A stretch of DNA of 64,000 bases from Zoogloeaceae bacterium (GCA_024235675.1 JACKLZ010000003.1:512909-576908), one strand, 5' to 3'. Numbered from the stretch's first letter, positions 7,378-16,766 are shown. Numbers and translations: made by a program. Notes: a model not told the origin generated them from the letters alone.

Positions 7378-10131
7378 ATGTGGATCATTGCAGGATTGGT
7401 GCTGGGGGCGCTGGCCGGCCTCGATAGCGGGCTGGAAGCGTTGATTGGCGGGGCGGTGATCGGCGCCATTGTGGGCGCGCTGATCCAGTTCTTTACCCGC
7501 AAGCCGAAGGTCGACGCCACCGCGCTGGCGCAGCTCGAAGCGCGGGTCGCGCTGCTGGAGCAGACCGTGGCGCAACTGCGCGCGGGCGGCGCCGAGCGGG
7601 TGCCGACTCCGGCGCCGGTAACGTCTCCGCCACCCGTCGCGGACGCAGTCGAGCCGTCCTTGCCGGTGTTCGAAACTGACGCGCTTCCGCCCGCCGAACC
7701 CGTCCGCCGTCGCGGCGCCGATGTGCTGGCCGCCCGACGCGGCGAACCGGCGCCCGCGCGCCGCGCCCCGGTCGAGCGCACGCCCGGCACGCTCGATCAG
7801 CTCTACGACACCGCCCGCGCCTGGCTGCTGGGCGGCAACACCGTGGTACGCGTCGGCTTGCTGGTGCTGTTCTTCGGCCTCGCCTTTCTGGCGCGTTATG
7901 CAGTCGAGAACAGCATGCTGCCGGTCGAGTTCCGCCTCGCCGGCATCGCCTTCGGCGGCATCGCGCTGCTGGTGGTCGGCTGGCGTCTGCGCAAGCAGCG
8001 CAGCGGCTACGCGCTCAGCTTGCAGGGCGGCGGCGTGGGCGTGCTCTACCTCACCATTTTTGCCGCCATGCGCATGGTCCAGATGATTCCGCCCACGCTC
8101 GGCTTCGCGCTCCTGCTGGCCGTGGTGGTCTTCGCCGCTGCGCTGGCCGTGCTGCAAAACGCCCAGGCGCTGGCGGTGATCGGCATTGCCGGCGGCTTCA
8201 TGGCGCCCATCATCGCCTCGACCGGGCAGGGCAGCCATGTGATGCTCTTCGGCTACTACCTGCTGCTCAACGCCGGCCTGCTCGCCATGGCCTGGAAGAA
8301 AGCCTGGCGGGTGCTCAACCTGGTCGGCTTCGTGTTCACCTTCTCCATCGCGCTGGCCTGGGGCGCCAAAGACTACAACCCCGCGCTGTTCGCCAGCACC
8401 GAGCCCTTCCTGATCGCTTTCGTGCTGATGTACGTCGCCGCCGCCGTGCTCTACGCCTGGCGCAGCGCGCCTTCGCTCAAGGATTATGTCGACGGCACCC
8501 TGGTGTTCGGCACCCCGGTGGTCGGTTTCGGCCTGCAGGCCGCGCTGGTGCAGGACATGCCCTACGGCCTGGCCTGGAGCGCGCTGGCCCTCGGCGGCTT
8601 CTATGTGGTGCTGGCGCGCTGGCTGCACGGCCGGGCGCGGCCGAGTCTGCGCTTGTTGGTTGAGTCCTTCCTCGCGCTGGGCGTCGCCTTTCTTACCCTG
8701 ACCATTCCGCTGGCCGTCGATGGCCAATGGACCGCCGCCGCCTGGGCCATGGAAGGCGCGGCCCTGCTGTGGGTGGGCACCCGCCAGTCGCGCAAGCTGG
8801 CGATGGCCTCGGGTCTGGTGCTGCAACTGGCGGCGGGCGCCTTCTTTGTGGCCGATGGCGGGCTCGAAGCCTACGGGCGTGTCTGGCCGCTGTTCAACAG
8901 CCAGTGCTTCGGCGCCGCGCTGATTGCGCTGGCCGGCTTCTTCAGCAGTCGCTTCGCCGACACCGCCCGCGATCACTGGCCGCGTCTGCTGTCGGTTGCC
9001 GCCCCGGCGCTGCTGGTGTGGGCCACGCTGTGGTGGCTGGCCGGTGGCATGACCGAGCTGGATGCCTGGTTCAACAATCGCCAGCTGGCCGCTGCCGCAC
9101 TGGGTTTCTTCGCCGCCAGCGGCGCACTTGCCAGCCTGGCCGCAGTGCGCTTCAACTGGCCGGCGCTGCACGGCCCCGCCTTGCTGGCAATCCCCGGCAT
9201 GGTGCTGTCCTTGCTGCTGACGCTGTTGCATGCGAGCACCCACCCGCTGGCCGATTGGGGTTTGCTGGCCTGGCCGCTGGCCGTGGCCTCGGCGCTGTTC
9301 GCGCTGCGTCGCGCCGAAGGCACGCCAGTGGTCGCCAAAGTGCTGCGTCACGGGCACACGGCCTGGCTGTGGCTGGCGAGTTTTGCGCTGGCCTGGGCGG
9401 CGGGCGATGTGATCGATGGTGCGGTGGCTGGCGACAGCTGGTCGCATGCGGCGGTGCTGGCGGTGGTCGCGCTGGTGATGGTCGGCGTGCAGCATCTGGC
9501 GCTGCGCGGGGCCTGGCCGGCGGGGCCGTGGCGACAGGCCTACCTCGGGTTGGGCAACACCGGGCTGGCCGCCGCCGGGCTGGGCTGGGCGCTGCTGGTG
9601 AGCGTGGCCGGCGGCGGCGATGTGACGCCGCTGCCCTATCTGCCGCTACTCAACCCGCTCGATCTGGCGATGGGGCTGATGCTGCTGGTGGTGTTCCGCG
9701 GGTGGCAGGGGCAGGGGCAGGGCGAGGCGATGCCGGCGCTGCCGGCGCTGCGTGGCACCGGTCTTAAAGTCCTGGCGGCGGTCGGTTTCGTGCTGGCCAA
9801 TGGCGCTTTGCTGCGCGCGGTGCATCACCTGGCCGGCGTGCCATGGAGCGAGGCGGCGCTGTTTGAAAGCGACACCGTGCAGGCCAGCGTGTCGCTGTTC
9901 TGGGGCTTGCTCGGCCTGGCGCTGACCTTTATCGCCAGTCGCCGTCAGCGGCGGACGCTGTGGATGCTGGGCGCCGTGCTGCTCGGCGTGGTCGTCGCAA
10001 AACTGTTTTTGGTGGATATGGCCAGCACCGGCACGGTGGCGCGCATCGTGTCTTTCCTCGGTGCCGGCGTGGTCTTGCTAGTGGTCGGCTACTTCTCGCC
10101 GCTGCCGCCGGTCAGGGAGCAAAACGCATGA
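7378..10131 (+). CDS. DUF2339 family large polytopic membrane protein
   Basis: A 917-residue protein with a very short glycine-rich N-terminal membrane hairpin, then a coiled-coil stretch (LEARVALLEQTVAQLRA). A proline/alanine-rich linker leads to more than 20 predicted hydrophobic helices from about residue 150 to the end. The block TVVRVGLLVLFFGLAFLARY and LQGGGVGVLYLTIFAAMRM is characteristic of DUF2339. The molecular role of the family is unknown. It overlaps the downstream DUF3999 gene by 4 bases (ATGA), a pairing common in proteobacteria that suggests a shared membrane complex. Confidence 0.88.
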   Translation: MWIIAGLVLGALAGLDSGLEALIGGAVIGAIVGALIQFFTRKPKVDATALAQLEARVALLEQTVAQLRAGGAERVPTPAPVTSPPPVADAVEPSLPVFETDALPPAEPVRRRGADVLAARRGEPAPARRAPVERTPGTLDQLYDTARAWLLGGNTVVRVGLLVLFFGLAFLARYAVENSMLPVEFRLAGIAFGGIALLVVGWRLRKQRSGYALSLQGGGVGVLYLTIFAAMRMVQMIPPTLGFALLLAVVVFAAALAVLQNAQALAVIGIAGGFMAPIIASTGQGSHVMLFGYYLLLNAGLLAMAWKKAWRVLNLVGFVFTFSIALAWGAKDYNPALFASTEPFLIAFVLMYVAAAVLYAWRSAPSLKDYVDGTLVFGTPVVGFGLQAALVQDMPYGLAWSALALGGFYVVLARWLHGRARPSLRLLVESFLALGVAFLTLTIPLAVDGQWTAAAWAMEGAALLWVGTRQSRKLAMASGLVLQLAAGAFFVADGGLEAYGRVWPLFNSQCFGAALIALAGFFSSRFADTARDHWPRLLSVAAPALLVWATLWWLAGGMTELDAWFNNRQLAAAALGFFAASGALASLAAVRFNWPALHGPALLAIPGMVLSLLLTLLHASTHPLADWGLLAWPLAVASALFALRRAEGTPVVAKVLRHGHTAWLWLASFALAWAAGDVIDGAVAGDSWSHAAVLAVVALVMVGVQHLALRGAWPAGPWRQAYLGLGNTGLAAAGLGWALLVSVAGGGDVTPLPYLPLLNPLDLAMGLMLLVVFRGWQGQGQGEAMPALPALRGTGLKVLAAVGFVLANGALLRAVHHLAGVPWSEAALFESDTVQASVSLFWGLLGLALTFIASRRQRRTLWMLGAVLLGVVVAKLFLVDMASTGTVARIVSFLGAGVVLLVVGYFSPLPPVREQNA

Positions 10132-11459
10132 AAATCTTGCCGTGGTTTTTGATGGCGATGGCGCCGCTCGCGCTGGCTGCACCGGCGGCGGAGGACTTCG
10201 ATGTGCGCCTCGCCATCGAGGCGCCGGCCGATGCCAGCCTGCTGCAGCTGAACCTGCCCGCCGACGTCTATCGCGCCGTGCGCCATGCCGACCTGCGCGA
10301 TGTGCGCATCTTCAATGCCGCCGGCGAGGCGGTGCCGATGGCGCGTCTGCCCCGCCAGACCGAGACGCAGGCGCTGCGCGTCGAGCGACCGCTGGTGGCG
10401 CTGCCGGCGCGGGCCGCTGCAGTGCGCGATGGCGTATCGGTGCATGCCAGTGGCGCGGCGAGTGTGCGGGTGGAGGTCGATGGCGCGTCGCCGGTCACGA
10501 CGACGGCGCTGCCCGGCTATCTGCTGGAAGTGAAGGATTTCGACGCGACGATCGACGAACTCACCCTGGTCTGGCCGGAGGCTACGCCCTTTGAAGCGGC
10601 GGTGAGTGTGCAGGCCTCGGACGACTTGCAGCAGTGGCGCAGCGTGGCGCATCGCACTGCGCTGCTGTCGTTGGGCGAGGGCGAGGCGCGCATCGTTCAG
10701 GATCGCGTTGCACTGCCCGCCGTGCGGGCGCGTTATCTGCGGATCGACTGGGTGGGCACGCCGCCGCCGGTGAGTTTGCAGCGGGCGGTCTTGCTCAATC
10801 AGCGTCGCTCGGCGACGGTCGCGCGGGAGTGGGTAGAGCTCACCGGTCAGGCCGACGCAAAAAACATCGACTTCACCTCGCCCGGTCTGTTCCCGGTTGA
10901 GGCGCTGCGCCTGGTGCCGGTGAGTGATTCCGACGTGATCTCGGCCAGCGTGGCCTCCCGCCCGGCCGTCAGCGGGCGCTGGCGGTGGCGGGCGCGGACG
11001 GTGGGCTACCGGCTGCAGCAGGCCGGCGGGCTGGACGAAGGCGAGGCGACCGCGATCGCCGTGACGCGCGATCCGCTGTGGCGGGTGACACTCGATGCCG
11101 AGGCGTCGACGACGCCGCGCCTGGCGCTGGGCTGGACGCCGGAGTCGGTGGCCTTCGTGGCGCGTGGCGCCGGCCCTTACACCTTGGCGGTCGGACACGC
11201 GTCGGCGGCCTCGGCGTGGCAGGCGCCGGGGCAGGTGGTGCCCGGTTTTGGCACCGATCAGGCGGCAACGCTGGTGTCCGCCCGCGTGTTATTAGGCGAG
11301 GCGCCGGTGGCCGCGGCACCGCGCGAGCCGGCGCCCTGGCAGGCCGGCAGTCACTGGTGGCTATGGGGTGCGCTGTTGCTCGGCGTGGGCGTGCTCGGCG
11401 CGATGGCGCGGGGGCTGTGGCGCGAGATGGCGGGCGCCAAGGATTCGCCGCCCGAGTAA
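10128..11459 (+). CDS. DUF3999 family periplasmic/membrane-anchored protein
   Basis: A 443-residue protein with a signal peptide (KILPWFLMAMAPLALAA) and a large beta-rich periplasmic domain. This has discoidin-like features (LPADVYRAVRHADLRDVRIFN; SDDLQQWRSVA; RYLRIDWVG). A C-terminal membrane helix (WWLWGALLLGVGVLGAMA) is followed by a short cytoplasmic tail. It matches DUF3999, the usual partner of DUF2339. The start at 10128 is fixed by the ATGA overlap with the upstream gene and by the signal peptide. Function unknown; it may present a carbohydrate- or lipid-binding surface to the DUF2339 protein. Confidence 0.85.
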   Translation: MKILPWFLMAMAPLALAAPAAEDFDVRLAIEAPADASLLQLNLPADVYRAVRHADLRDVRIFNAAGEAVPMARLPRQTETQALRVERPLVALPARAAAVRDGVSVHASGAASVRVEVDGASPVTTTALPGYLLEVKDFDATIDELTLVWPEATPFEAAVSVQASDDLQQWRSVAHRTALLSLGEGEARIVQDRVALPAVRARYLRIDWVGTPPPVSLQRAVLLNQRRSATVAREWVELTGQADAKNIDFTSPGLFPVEALRLVPVSDSDVISASVASRPAVSGRWRWRARTVGYRLQQAGGLDEGEATAIAVTRDPLWRVTLDAEASTTPRLALGWTPESVAFVARGAGPYTLAVGHASAASAWQAPGQVVPGFGTDQAATLVSARVLLGEAPVAAAPREPAPWQAGSHWWLWGALLLGVGVLGAMARGLWREMAGAKDSPPE

Positions 11460-11572
11460 GCCCACGGCTGGCACCGGTACAACGCCGGCCAATACGCGCC
11501 CAGCGTGTGTCTTGCCGCGCTTGCGGCCCGCAGGCAGGATGTTGTTTTTCGTAACGAACGCATGAGGTCAGG

Positions 11573-12868
11573 ATGCCGGACACCCCACCCCCCACCGTCG
11601 CCGGCGACGCACCGCTACACCCCGATACCCAGATGGTCGGCCATGGGCACGACCCGTTTCTGGCGCAGGGCGCGGTCAAGATGCCGGTCTATCACAGCTC
11701 GACCTTTGTCTTTCGCAGCGCCGAGGAAGGCGCGGCCTTCTTCGACGTGGCGGCGGGGCGCGCGCCCGCACCGGCCGGGGCCAGTGGCCTGGTCTACGCC
11801 CGGTTCAATCATCCCAACCTGCAGCTGGTCGAGGCCCGTCTGGCGCTGCTCGACGGGGCCGAAGCGGCGGTGGTCACGTCCAGCGGCATGGCGGCGATCA
11901 GCACCGCGCTGTTCGCCAGCCTGCGCCCCGGCGAGCAGATCGTGCACAGCAGCCCGCTGTATGGCGGCACCGAGACGCTGATCCGCCAGGCGCTGGCCGA
12001 CTGGGGTGTGGGCGCGACGGCCTTCGACGACGGCTTGTCGGCCGAGGCCATGCGCGCGGCGCTGGAGACGGCGGCGGCGCGCGGGCGGGTTGGCGTGTTC
12101 TATATCGAGACGCCGTCCAATCCGGTCAATTCGCTGGTGGACTTTGCCGCGGTCGAAGCGGCCTTGTCGGGCTTTGCGGCACAGCATGGCTACCGGCCGC
12201 TGTCGATGTGCGACAACACGCTGCTCGGGCCGCTGTTTCAGCAGCCGCTGCGCCACGGCATCGACCTGGTGATCTATTCACTGACCAAATACGTGGGCGG
12301 CCATAGCGACCTGATCGCCGGCGCGGTCACCGGCGCGCAGGCGCAACTCAAGCGCCTGCGCCAGTGGCGCTCGACCACCGGCTGCATGCTTGACCCACAG
12401 TCGTCCTGGCTGCTGGCGCGGTCAATGGAGACCCTCGGTCTGCGCATGCGCCGCGCGGCGGCCAGCGCCGATGCGGTGGCGCAGTGGCTGGCCACACAGT
12501 CGACGTATCCGGTGACCGTGCTGCATCCGGCGCACATCAACGATGCGCGCTATCGCGCCGCGTTCGCCCGGCAATGCGAGGCGGCGGGCTCAACCTTTTC
12601 GGTGGTGCTCGATGGCGGTCGGGCGGCGGCCTTCCGCTTCGTCAATGCGCTCAAGCTGTTCCGCTTGGCGGTGAGCCTGGGCGGCAGCGAATCGCTGGTG
12701 TGCCACCCGGCCTCGACCACCCACTCGGGCGTGCCGGCCGAGGTGCGCGAGCGCGCCGGGGTGACGGAGGGCCTGGTGCGATTGTCGATCGGGCTGGAGC
12801 ATGAAGACGACCTGATCGCCGACCTGGCGCAGGCGCTCAGCGCCGCGCGGGCGGCGGTGGCGCCGTGA
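11573..12868 (+). CDS. Cystathionine gamma-synthase family PLP enzyme
   Basis: A 431-residue fold-type I PLP enzyme of the Cys/Met metabolism family. The N-terminal MPVYHSSTFVF, YARFNHPN and SSGMAAISTAL segments and the cofactor-lysine motif YSLTKYVGGHSDLIAG are all present. A SLGGSESLVCHPASTTHS block closes the active site. Substrate could be cystathionine, O-acetylhomoserine or methionine (gamma-lyase). A second family member (metY) lies about 0.8 kb downstream, so the two probably have distinct roles. The 3' end overlaps the convergent DUF218 gene by 32 bp. The start at 11573 is preceded by a purine-rich AGG stretch. Confidence 0.82.
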   Translation: MPDTPPPTVAGDAPLHPDTQMVGHGHDPFLAQGAVKMPVYHSSTFVFRSAEEGAAFFDVAAGRAPAPAGASGLVYARFNHPNLQLVEARLALLDGAEAAVVTSSGMAAISTALFASLRPGEQIVHSSPLYGGTETLIRQALADWGVGATAFDDGLSAEAMRAALETAAARGRVGVFYIETPSNPVNSLVDFAAVEAALSGFAAQHGYRPLSMCDNTLLGPLFQQPLRHGIDLVIYSLTKYVGGHSDLIAGAVTGAQAQLKRLRQWRSTTGCMLDPQSSWLLARSMETLGLRMRRAAASADAVAQWLATQSTYPVTVLHPAHINDARYRAAFARQCEAAGSTFSVVLDGGRAAAFRFVNALKLFRLAVSLGGSESLVCHPASTTHSGVPAEVRERAGVTEGLVRLSIGLEHEDDLIADLAQALSAARAAVAP

Positions 12869-13610
12869 GGCGATAGGCCAGGCCGCCCACCCATTCGTGA
12901 GTGGCAAACCAGCCCGCGTAGGCGCTGCGCGCGTTGGGGATGAAGTCGCCAAACTCGATCTCGGTATCGGGGTTGGAGAGCCAGGCAGTGGGCGCTGGTG
13001 TGACGTGCAGGCCGGCGGCTTCGAAGGCGGCTTTCGCGCGTGGCATGTGGGCGGCATGGGTGACCAGCGCAATGCGCTCGACGCCCTCATCGCGCAGCAT
13101 GCGGGCGGTCAGGTTGGCGTTGTCGCGGGTGTCCAGCGAGGCCGATTCGGCCCAACGCACGACGATGCCGTATTCGTTTTCGATCACATCGCGCATCATC
13201 GGCGCCTCGGGTGTGTGCTCCTCCGGCGCGCCGCCGGCGACCAGCAAAGGCCGGCCCGAATCCCGTGCCAGCTTGGCGCCGTAGCGCAGCCGTTCGAGCG
13301 CCAGGCTGCTGACGGTGGCGTGACCATATTCGGGTGCATACGTGCGTGTGCCGGCGCCGAGGATAACGATGGCCTGTGTCTGGCGCAGGGCCGCCTCGGA
13401 GATCGGCGCTGCGGTCTCCAGCGGGGCGGCAAGCCAGTTGACGGTGATTGGCATGCTCACCACGAGAGCGTACAACCAGCCCAGCCAGGCCAGCGTGCGC
13501 AGCCGCGACACCATCAGGCCGAGGCCGATCAGCAGCAGCGGGCCGGCCGGCGGGAGAATCAGCACGGCGATGATTTTCTTCGCCCAGAAGGCGATCAGAG
13601 CGGGTTCCAT
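12837..13610 (-). CDS. DUF218 (YdcF/ElyC/SanA-like) membrane protein
   Basis: A 257-residue protein with two N-terminal membrane helices (KKIIAVLILPPAGPLLLIGL and LAWLGWLYALVVSMPITVNW), then a DUF218 domain. The domain motifs are QAIVILGAGTRTYAPEYG, ALERLRYGAKLARDSGRPLL, NTRDNANLTARMLRDEG-like (here DTRDNANLT) and IALVTHAAHMPRAKAAFEAAG. ElyC of this type affects envelope polysaccharide precursor metabolism in E. coli, so an undecaprenyl-phosphate-related role is plausible. The start at 13610 is an ATG just before the first helix. It overlaps the preceding PLP enzyme gene tail-to-tail. Confidence 0.85.
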   Translation of the reverse strand: MEPALIAFWAKKIIAVLILPPAGPLLLIGLGLMVSRLRTLAWLGWLYALVVSMPITVNWLAAPLETAAPISEAALRQTQAIVILGAGTRTYAPEYGHATVSSLALERLRYGAKLARDSGRPLLVAGGAPEEHTPEAPMMRDVIENEYGIVVRWAESASLDTRDNANLTARMLRDEGVERIALVTHAAHMPRAKAAFEAAGLHVTPAPTAWLSNPDTEIEFGDFIPNARSAYAGWFATHEWVGGLAYRLTAPPPPARR

Positions 13611-13622
13611 GGGCGGGGTGCG

Positions 13623-13651
13623 TTGTGGTTGGTGGATGCCGACAGTATTAT
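13623..13651 (+). promoter_or_regulatory. Sigma-70-type promoter candidate for metY
   Basis: TTGTGG (13623-13628) and TATTAT (13646-13651) are separated by exactly 17 bases and lie 44 bases before the metY start codon. The divergent DUF218 gene starts at 13610, so the element sits in the only promoter-sized gap. Inferred from match and spacing alone. Confidence 0.45.
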
Positions 13652-13694
13652 CCTCGTCTAAGCCCACCGCTGCCGGTTTTCCCCGGCCGACACC

Positions 13695-14987
13695 ATGCCC
13701 GATCACCGCTACGGTATCGAAACCCTCTGCCTGCATGCCGGCCAGCCGCCTGACGCCACCACCGGCGCACGGGCGATGCCGATCTACCAGACCACCTCCT
13801 TCGTCTTCGACTCGCCCGAGCACGCCGCCGCGCTGTTCAATCTGCAGACTTTCGGCAATGTGTACTCGCGCATCTCGAATCCGACGGTCGCGGCCTTTGA
13901 AGAACGCATGGCGGCGCTCGAAGGCGGGCGGGCCGCGCTGGCCACCGCCTCGGGCCTGTCGGCGCAGATGGTGGCACTGCTCACGCTGTGCGAGGCGGGC
14001 GACGAGATCGTCGCTGCGCGCACGCTCTACGGCGGCAGCTATTCGCAGCTCGATGTGAGCCTGCGCAAGCTCGGCATCAACACGCATTTTGTTGACCCGG
14101 CCGACCCGCAAGCCTTCCGCGCCGCGATCAACGACAAGACCCGCGTGGTGTACGGCGAAGTCATCGGCAACCCCGGCCTCAATGTGCTCGACATCACCGC
14201 CATCGCCGAGGTCGCGCATGCGTCGGGCGTGCCGCTGGTCATCGACAGCACGCTGGCCTCGCCCTATCTGTGCCGGCCCATCGAGCACGGCGCCGACATC
14301 GTCATCCACTCGGCCACCAAATACATTGGCGGCCATGGCACGACCATGGGCGGGGTGATCATCGAATCCGGCAAGTTTCCCTGGGACAACGGCCGCTTTC
14401 CGCAGATGGTCGAGCCTTCACGCGGCTATCACGGCGTCAATTTCTACGAGACCTTTGGTGACTTCGGTTTCACCATGAAAGCGCGCATGGAAACCCTGCG
14501 CACCTTCGGCCCGGCACTGTCGCCGTTCAGCGCCTTCATGCTGTTGCAGGGGCTCGAAACCCTGCCGGTGCGCATGGATCGCCATGTGGCCAATGCCATG
14601 GCGGTGGCGAAGTTTCTCGCTGCGCATCCGATGGTGGCCTGGGTGAACTACCCCGGCCTGGAGGCCAGCGCCGACCACGCCCTGGCGCAGCGCTACTTCC
14701 CCAAGGGCGCCGGCGGCATCCTCAGTTTCGGCATCGTCGGCGGGCAGGCGGCGGGCGAGCGCTTCATCAATGCGGTGCAGATGATCAGCCATCTGGCCAA
14801 TGTGGGCGACGCCAAGACCCTGGTCATCCACCCGGCCTCGACCACGCACCGGCAATTGTCCGAGGCAGAACAGCGCGCTGCGGGGGTGCCACCTGATATG
14901 GTTCGCCTGTCGGTGGGCATCGAAACCGAGGCCGACATCCTGTGGGATCTCGACCAGGCACTGGCGCAAGCCGGCAAGGAGGCGTGA
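13695..14987 (+). CDS. metY: O-acetylhomoserine aminocarboxypropyltransferase (sulfhydrylase)
   Basis: A 430-residue PLP enzyme that makes homocysteine from O-acetylhomoserine and sulfide. Features of the MetY branch are GIETLCLHAGQPPDATTGARAMPIYQTTSFVF, NVYSRISNPTVAAFEERMAALEGG, the lysine motif IHSATKYIGGHGTTMGG, and the long insert DNGRFPQMVEPSRGYHG that separates MetY from MetB/MetC. Length is typical. A promoter-like element lies just upstream. It is followed after 2 bases by a DUF2802 gene, which may be cotranscribed. Confidence 0.92.
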   Translation: MPDHRYGIETLCLHAGQPPDATTGARAMPIYQTTSFVFDSPEHAAALFNLQTFGNVYSRISNPTVAAFEERMAALEGGRAALATASGLSAQMVALLTLCEAGDEIVAARTLYGGSYSQLDVSLRKLGINTHFVDPADPQAFRAAINDKTRVVYGEVIGNPGLNVLDITAIAEVAHASGVPLVIDSTLASPYLCRPIEHGADIVIHSATKYIGGHGTTMGGVIIESGKFPWDNGRFPQMVEPSRGYHGVNFYETFGDFGFTMKARMETLRTFGPALSPFSAFMLLQGLETLPVRMDRHVANAMAVAKFLAAHPMVAWVNYPGLEASADHALAQRYFPKGAGGILSFGIVGGQAAGERFINAVQMISHLANVGDAKTLVIHPASTTHRQLSEAEQRAAGVPPDMVRLSVGIETEADILWDLDQALAQAGKEA

Positions 14988-14989
14988 GC

Positions 14990-15541
14990 ATGGGTGCGCG
15001 GGAAGCGTTATGGATTGTGGTCGCCGTGCTGGCGGTGTATCTGGTGTTTCAGCTGATTCGCGCCATGGGCGTGAAGGATCCCGACGCCTCGGGCGACGCG
15101 GGTGCCGATGCTGACGCCGAGACGACGGAAGCAGTGTCGTCGGCCGATGCCGAGGCTGAGGCCGCTGAGGATGACGCGGCCGACGACGCCGTGGTGGCGC
15201 TGTCCACTGCCGCGACCGACAACGAGGCCGCCGAGAGCTTTGGCCTGGCACTGGAAGTGCGACAGCTGCGTCGCGATGCGGCGCAATTGCGGGGCGAAAT
15301 CGATCAGTTGCGGGCCGAACAGCTCGTGTTTCGCCAGAGCATCAACGAGCAGGCGGCACAGCTCGACGCCGCGCGCGCCGCACAGCGCGTCTCGCCCCTG
15401 TATGGTGAGGCACTGGCCCTGGTGCGGCGGGGCATGACGGCCGAGGACATTGCCGAGCGTTGCAGTATTTCGGTGGCCGAGGCCGAGTTGGTCAAATCAT
15501 TGGGTCAGGACCCGGCCGAGGGGTCAGAGGACGCACGATGA
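14990..15541 (+). CDS. DUF2802 family membrane-anchored protein
   Basis: A 183-residue protein with one N-terminal membrane helix (ALWIVVAVLAVYLVFQLI), then an acidic Asp/Ala/Glu-rich linker. A coiled coil follows (LALEVRQLRRDAAQLRGEIDQLRAEQLVFRQ). The C-terminal SPLYGEALALVRRGMTAEDIAERCSISVAEAELV segment is the DUF2802 helix-turn-helix-like module. DUF2802 genes often sit near flagellar or chemotaxis loci, and fliW lies 0.8 kb downstream. The stop overlaps the SPOR gene start (ATGA). Function unknown. Confidence 0.75.
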   Translation: MGAREALWIVVAVLAVYLVFQLIRAMGVKDPDASGDAGADADAETTEAVSSADAEAEAAEDDAADDAVVALSTAATDNEAAESFGLALEVRQLRRDAAQLRGEIDQLRAEQLVFRQSINEQAAQLDAARAAQRVSPLYGEALALVRRGMTAEDIAERCSISVAEAELVKSLGQDPAEGSEDAR

Positions 15542-16251
15542 GTGAAGCAAAACGTGACGCCACACCGACGGCCCTGCGCAGCCAGATGCTCCGCCGGGCA
15601 GGCATCGCGGGCGGCTTGATCGTGGTGCTGCTGGCCGCACTGGCCTGGTTTGAAACCAGCCAGCGCGCCGACGATGCGGCAGCCCGCCCGGAAGTGGTGA
15701 TGGCGCCCCCGCCGCCGGTGCCCGCCGTGGGCGCACCGCCCATGCCGAGCGCCGCCGAGGTCGAAGCGAGCGCCGCGGCGCAGGAGGGCCTGCCGGCGGA
15801 CGGTGGTGTTGCGCCGGTGGCCGCTGAGATGAACGCGCTGCCGCAACCGGTGGCGGCCTCCGAACGCGTCGACGAAACCCCGCCCGCGGTGGTCGGCAAG
15901 CCGCGCCTGGTGCTCAAGACCAGCGATGCGCCAGCGCGCGTCGCCGTCGCCGACCCCGAAACCCCGGCGCCCGCGCCGGCGGCTGAAACTGCGCCTCCGA
16001 GCCCGGTCAAGGCGGTTGTTGCGGCCTCGAAACCGATGCCGCGATCCGGCTACCTGGTGCAACTCGGCGTGTTCAGCACGTCCGAGAACGCTCAGGCGCT
16101 ATACGAAAAAATCGCCAAAATGGGCATCGAATCGCATATTGAAAGCCGTGTGGTGGTCGGCCCGTTCAAAGACCGCGCCGCCGCCGATGCTGCACGCGAA
16201 AAACTGCGCAAGTCCGGCCTGGGTAAAGGGCTGGTGGTACGCAACCCCTGA
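15538..16251 (+). CDS. SPOR-domain protein
   Basis: A 237-residue protein with a cytoplasmic N-terminus, one membrane helix (GIAGGLIVVLLAALAWF) and a long Ala/Pro-rich periplasmic linker. The C-terminal SPOR domain occupies residues about 160-235 (GYLVQLGVFSTSENAQALYEKI ... VVVGPFKDRAAADAAREKLRKSGL). SPOR domains bind peptidoglycan lacking stem peptides, usually at the division septum, so this is probably a division-site or cell-wall protein of the DedD type. It is translationally coupled to the DUF2802 gene. The ATG at 15538 gives the overlap and a sensible N-terminus. Confidence 0.85.
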   Translation: MSEAKRDATPTALRSQMLRRAGIAGGLIVVLLAALAWFETSQRADDAAARPEVVMAPPPPVPAVGAPPMPSAAEVEASAAAQEGLPADGGVAPVAAEMNALPQPVAASERVDETPPAVVGKPRLVLKTSDAPARVAVADPETPAPAPAAETAPPSPVKAVVAASKPMPRSGYLVQLGVFSTSENAQALYEKIAKMGIESHIESRVVVGPFKDRAAADAAREKLRKSGLGKGLVVRNP

Positions 16252-16319
16252 TGCGACAGATCGCCGATGCCCCGCGCACGGCCAGTTGCCGAGATTGACG
16301 ACACAACAAGGAGACACCC

Positions 16320-16757
16320 ATGCATCTTGAAAGCGCCGCCTTCGGATCGATCGACGTCGAAGCCGATCAGATCATCGAATTTCCCGCCGGCCTGCCGGGG
16401 TTTGAAGCCTGCAAACGCTTCACCTTCATTCAGGCCGGTGAGCATGGTTCGGTGCTGCAGATGCAGAGCGTGGATGACCCGGCCATTGTGTTTTCGGTGA
16501 CCGACCCGGCCGCGCTGGGGGTCAACTACGAACTCACGCTGTCCGATGCCGATGTCGCCGCGCTCGCTCTGACGCAGCCCGAAGACGCCACCGTGGCCGT
16601 CATCGTGCGTCAGGTCGCGGTCGATGCCGGTTCGCCCGCCGACGCCGGCCTCAAGGCCAACTTCATGGCCCCGCTGGTGGTCAATACGGCCACCCGTCGC
16701 GGTATCCAGAAAGTGCTCGAGCAGGTCGGCTGCGACATCACCCTGCGCGGTCAGTAA
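16320..16757 (+). CDS. fliW: Flagellar assembly factor FliW
   Basis: A 145-residue protein with the FliW signature IIEFPAGLPGFEACKRFTFI, the central DDPAIVFSVTDP block and a C-terminal NFMAPLVVNTATRRGIQKVL segment. FliW binds flagellin and the RNA-binding regulator CsrA, coupling flagellin levels to translation. An AAGGAG ribosome site lies about 10 bases before the ATG. No csrA or flagellin gene is in the window, so it is separated from its usual partners, as happens in many betaproteobacteria. Confidence 0.93.
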   Translation: MHLESAAFGSIDVEADQIIEFPAGLPGFEACKRFTFIQAGEHGSVLQMQSVDDPAIVFSVTDPAALGVNYELTLSDADVAALALTQPEDATVAVIVRQVAVDAGSPADAGLKANFMAPLVVNTATRRGIQKVLEQVGCDITLRGQ

Positions 16758-16766
16758 GCGGCAGTC

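Noticed and set aside
5272..9495. A 1407-codon open frame on the minus strand opposite the MFS-PlsC and DUF2339 genes
   Set aside because: Its product is low-complexity and rich in Gln, His, Arg and Gly, with no domain. It mirrors the third-position GC bias of well-supported genes on the other strand.
12837..14336. Long minus-strand frame extending the DUF218 protein to 499 residues
   Set aside because: The extra N-terminal part is the reverse of metY and the metY promoter region. The real protein starts at 13610 before its first membrane helix.
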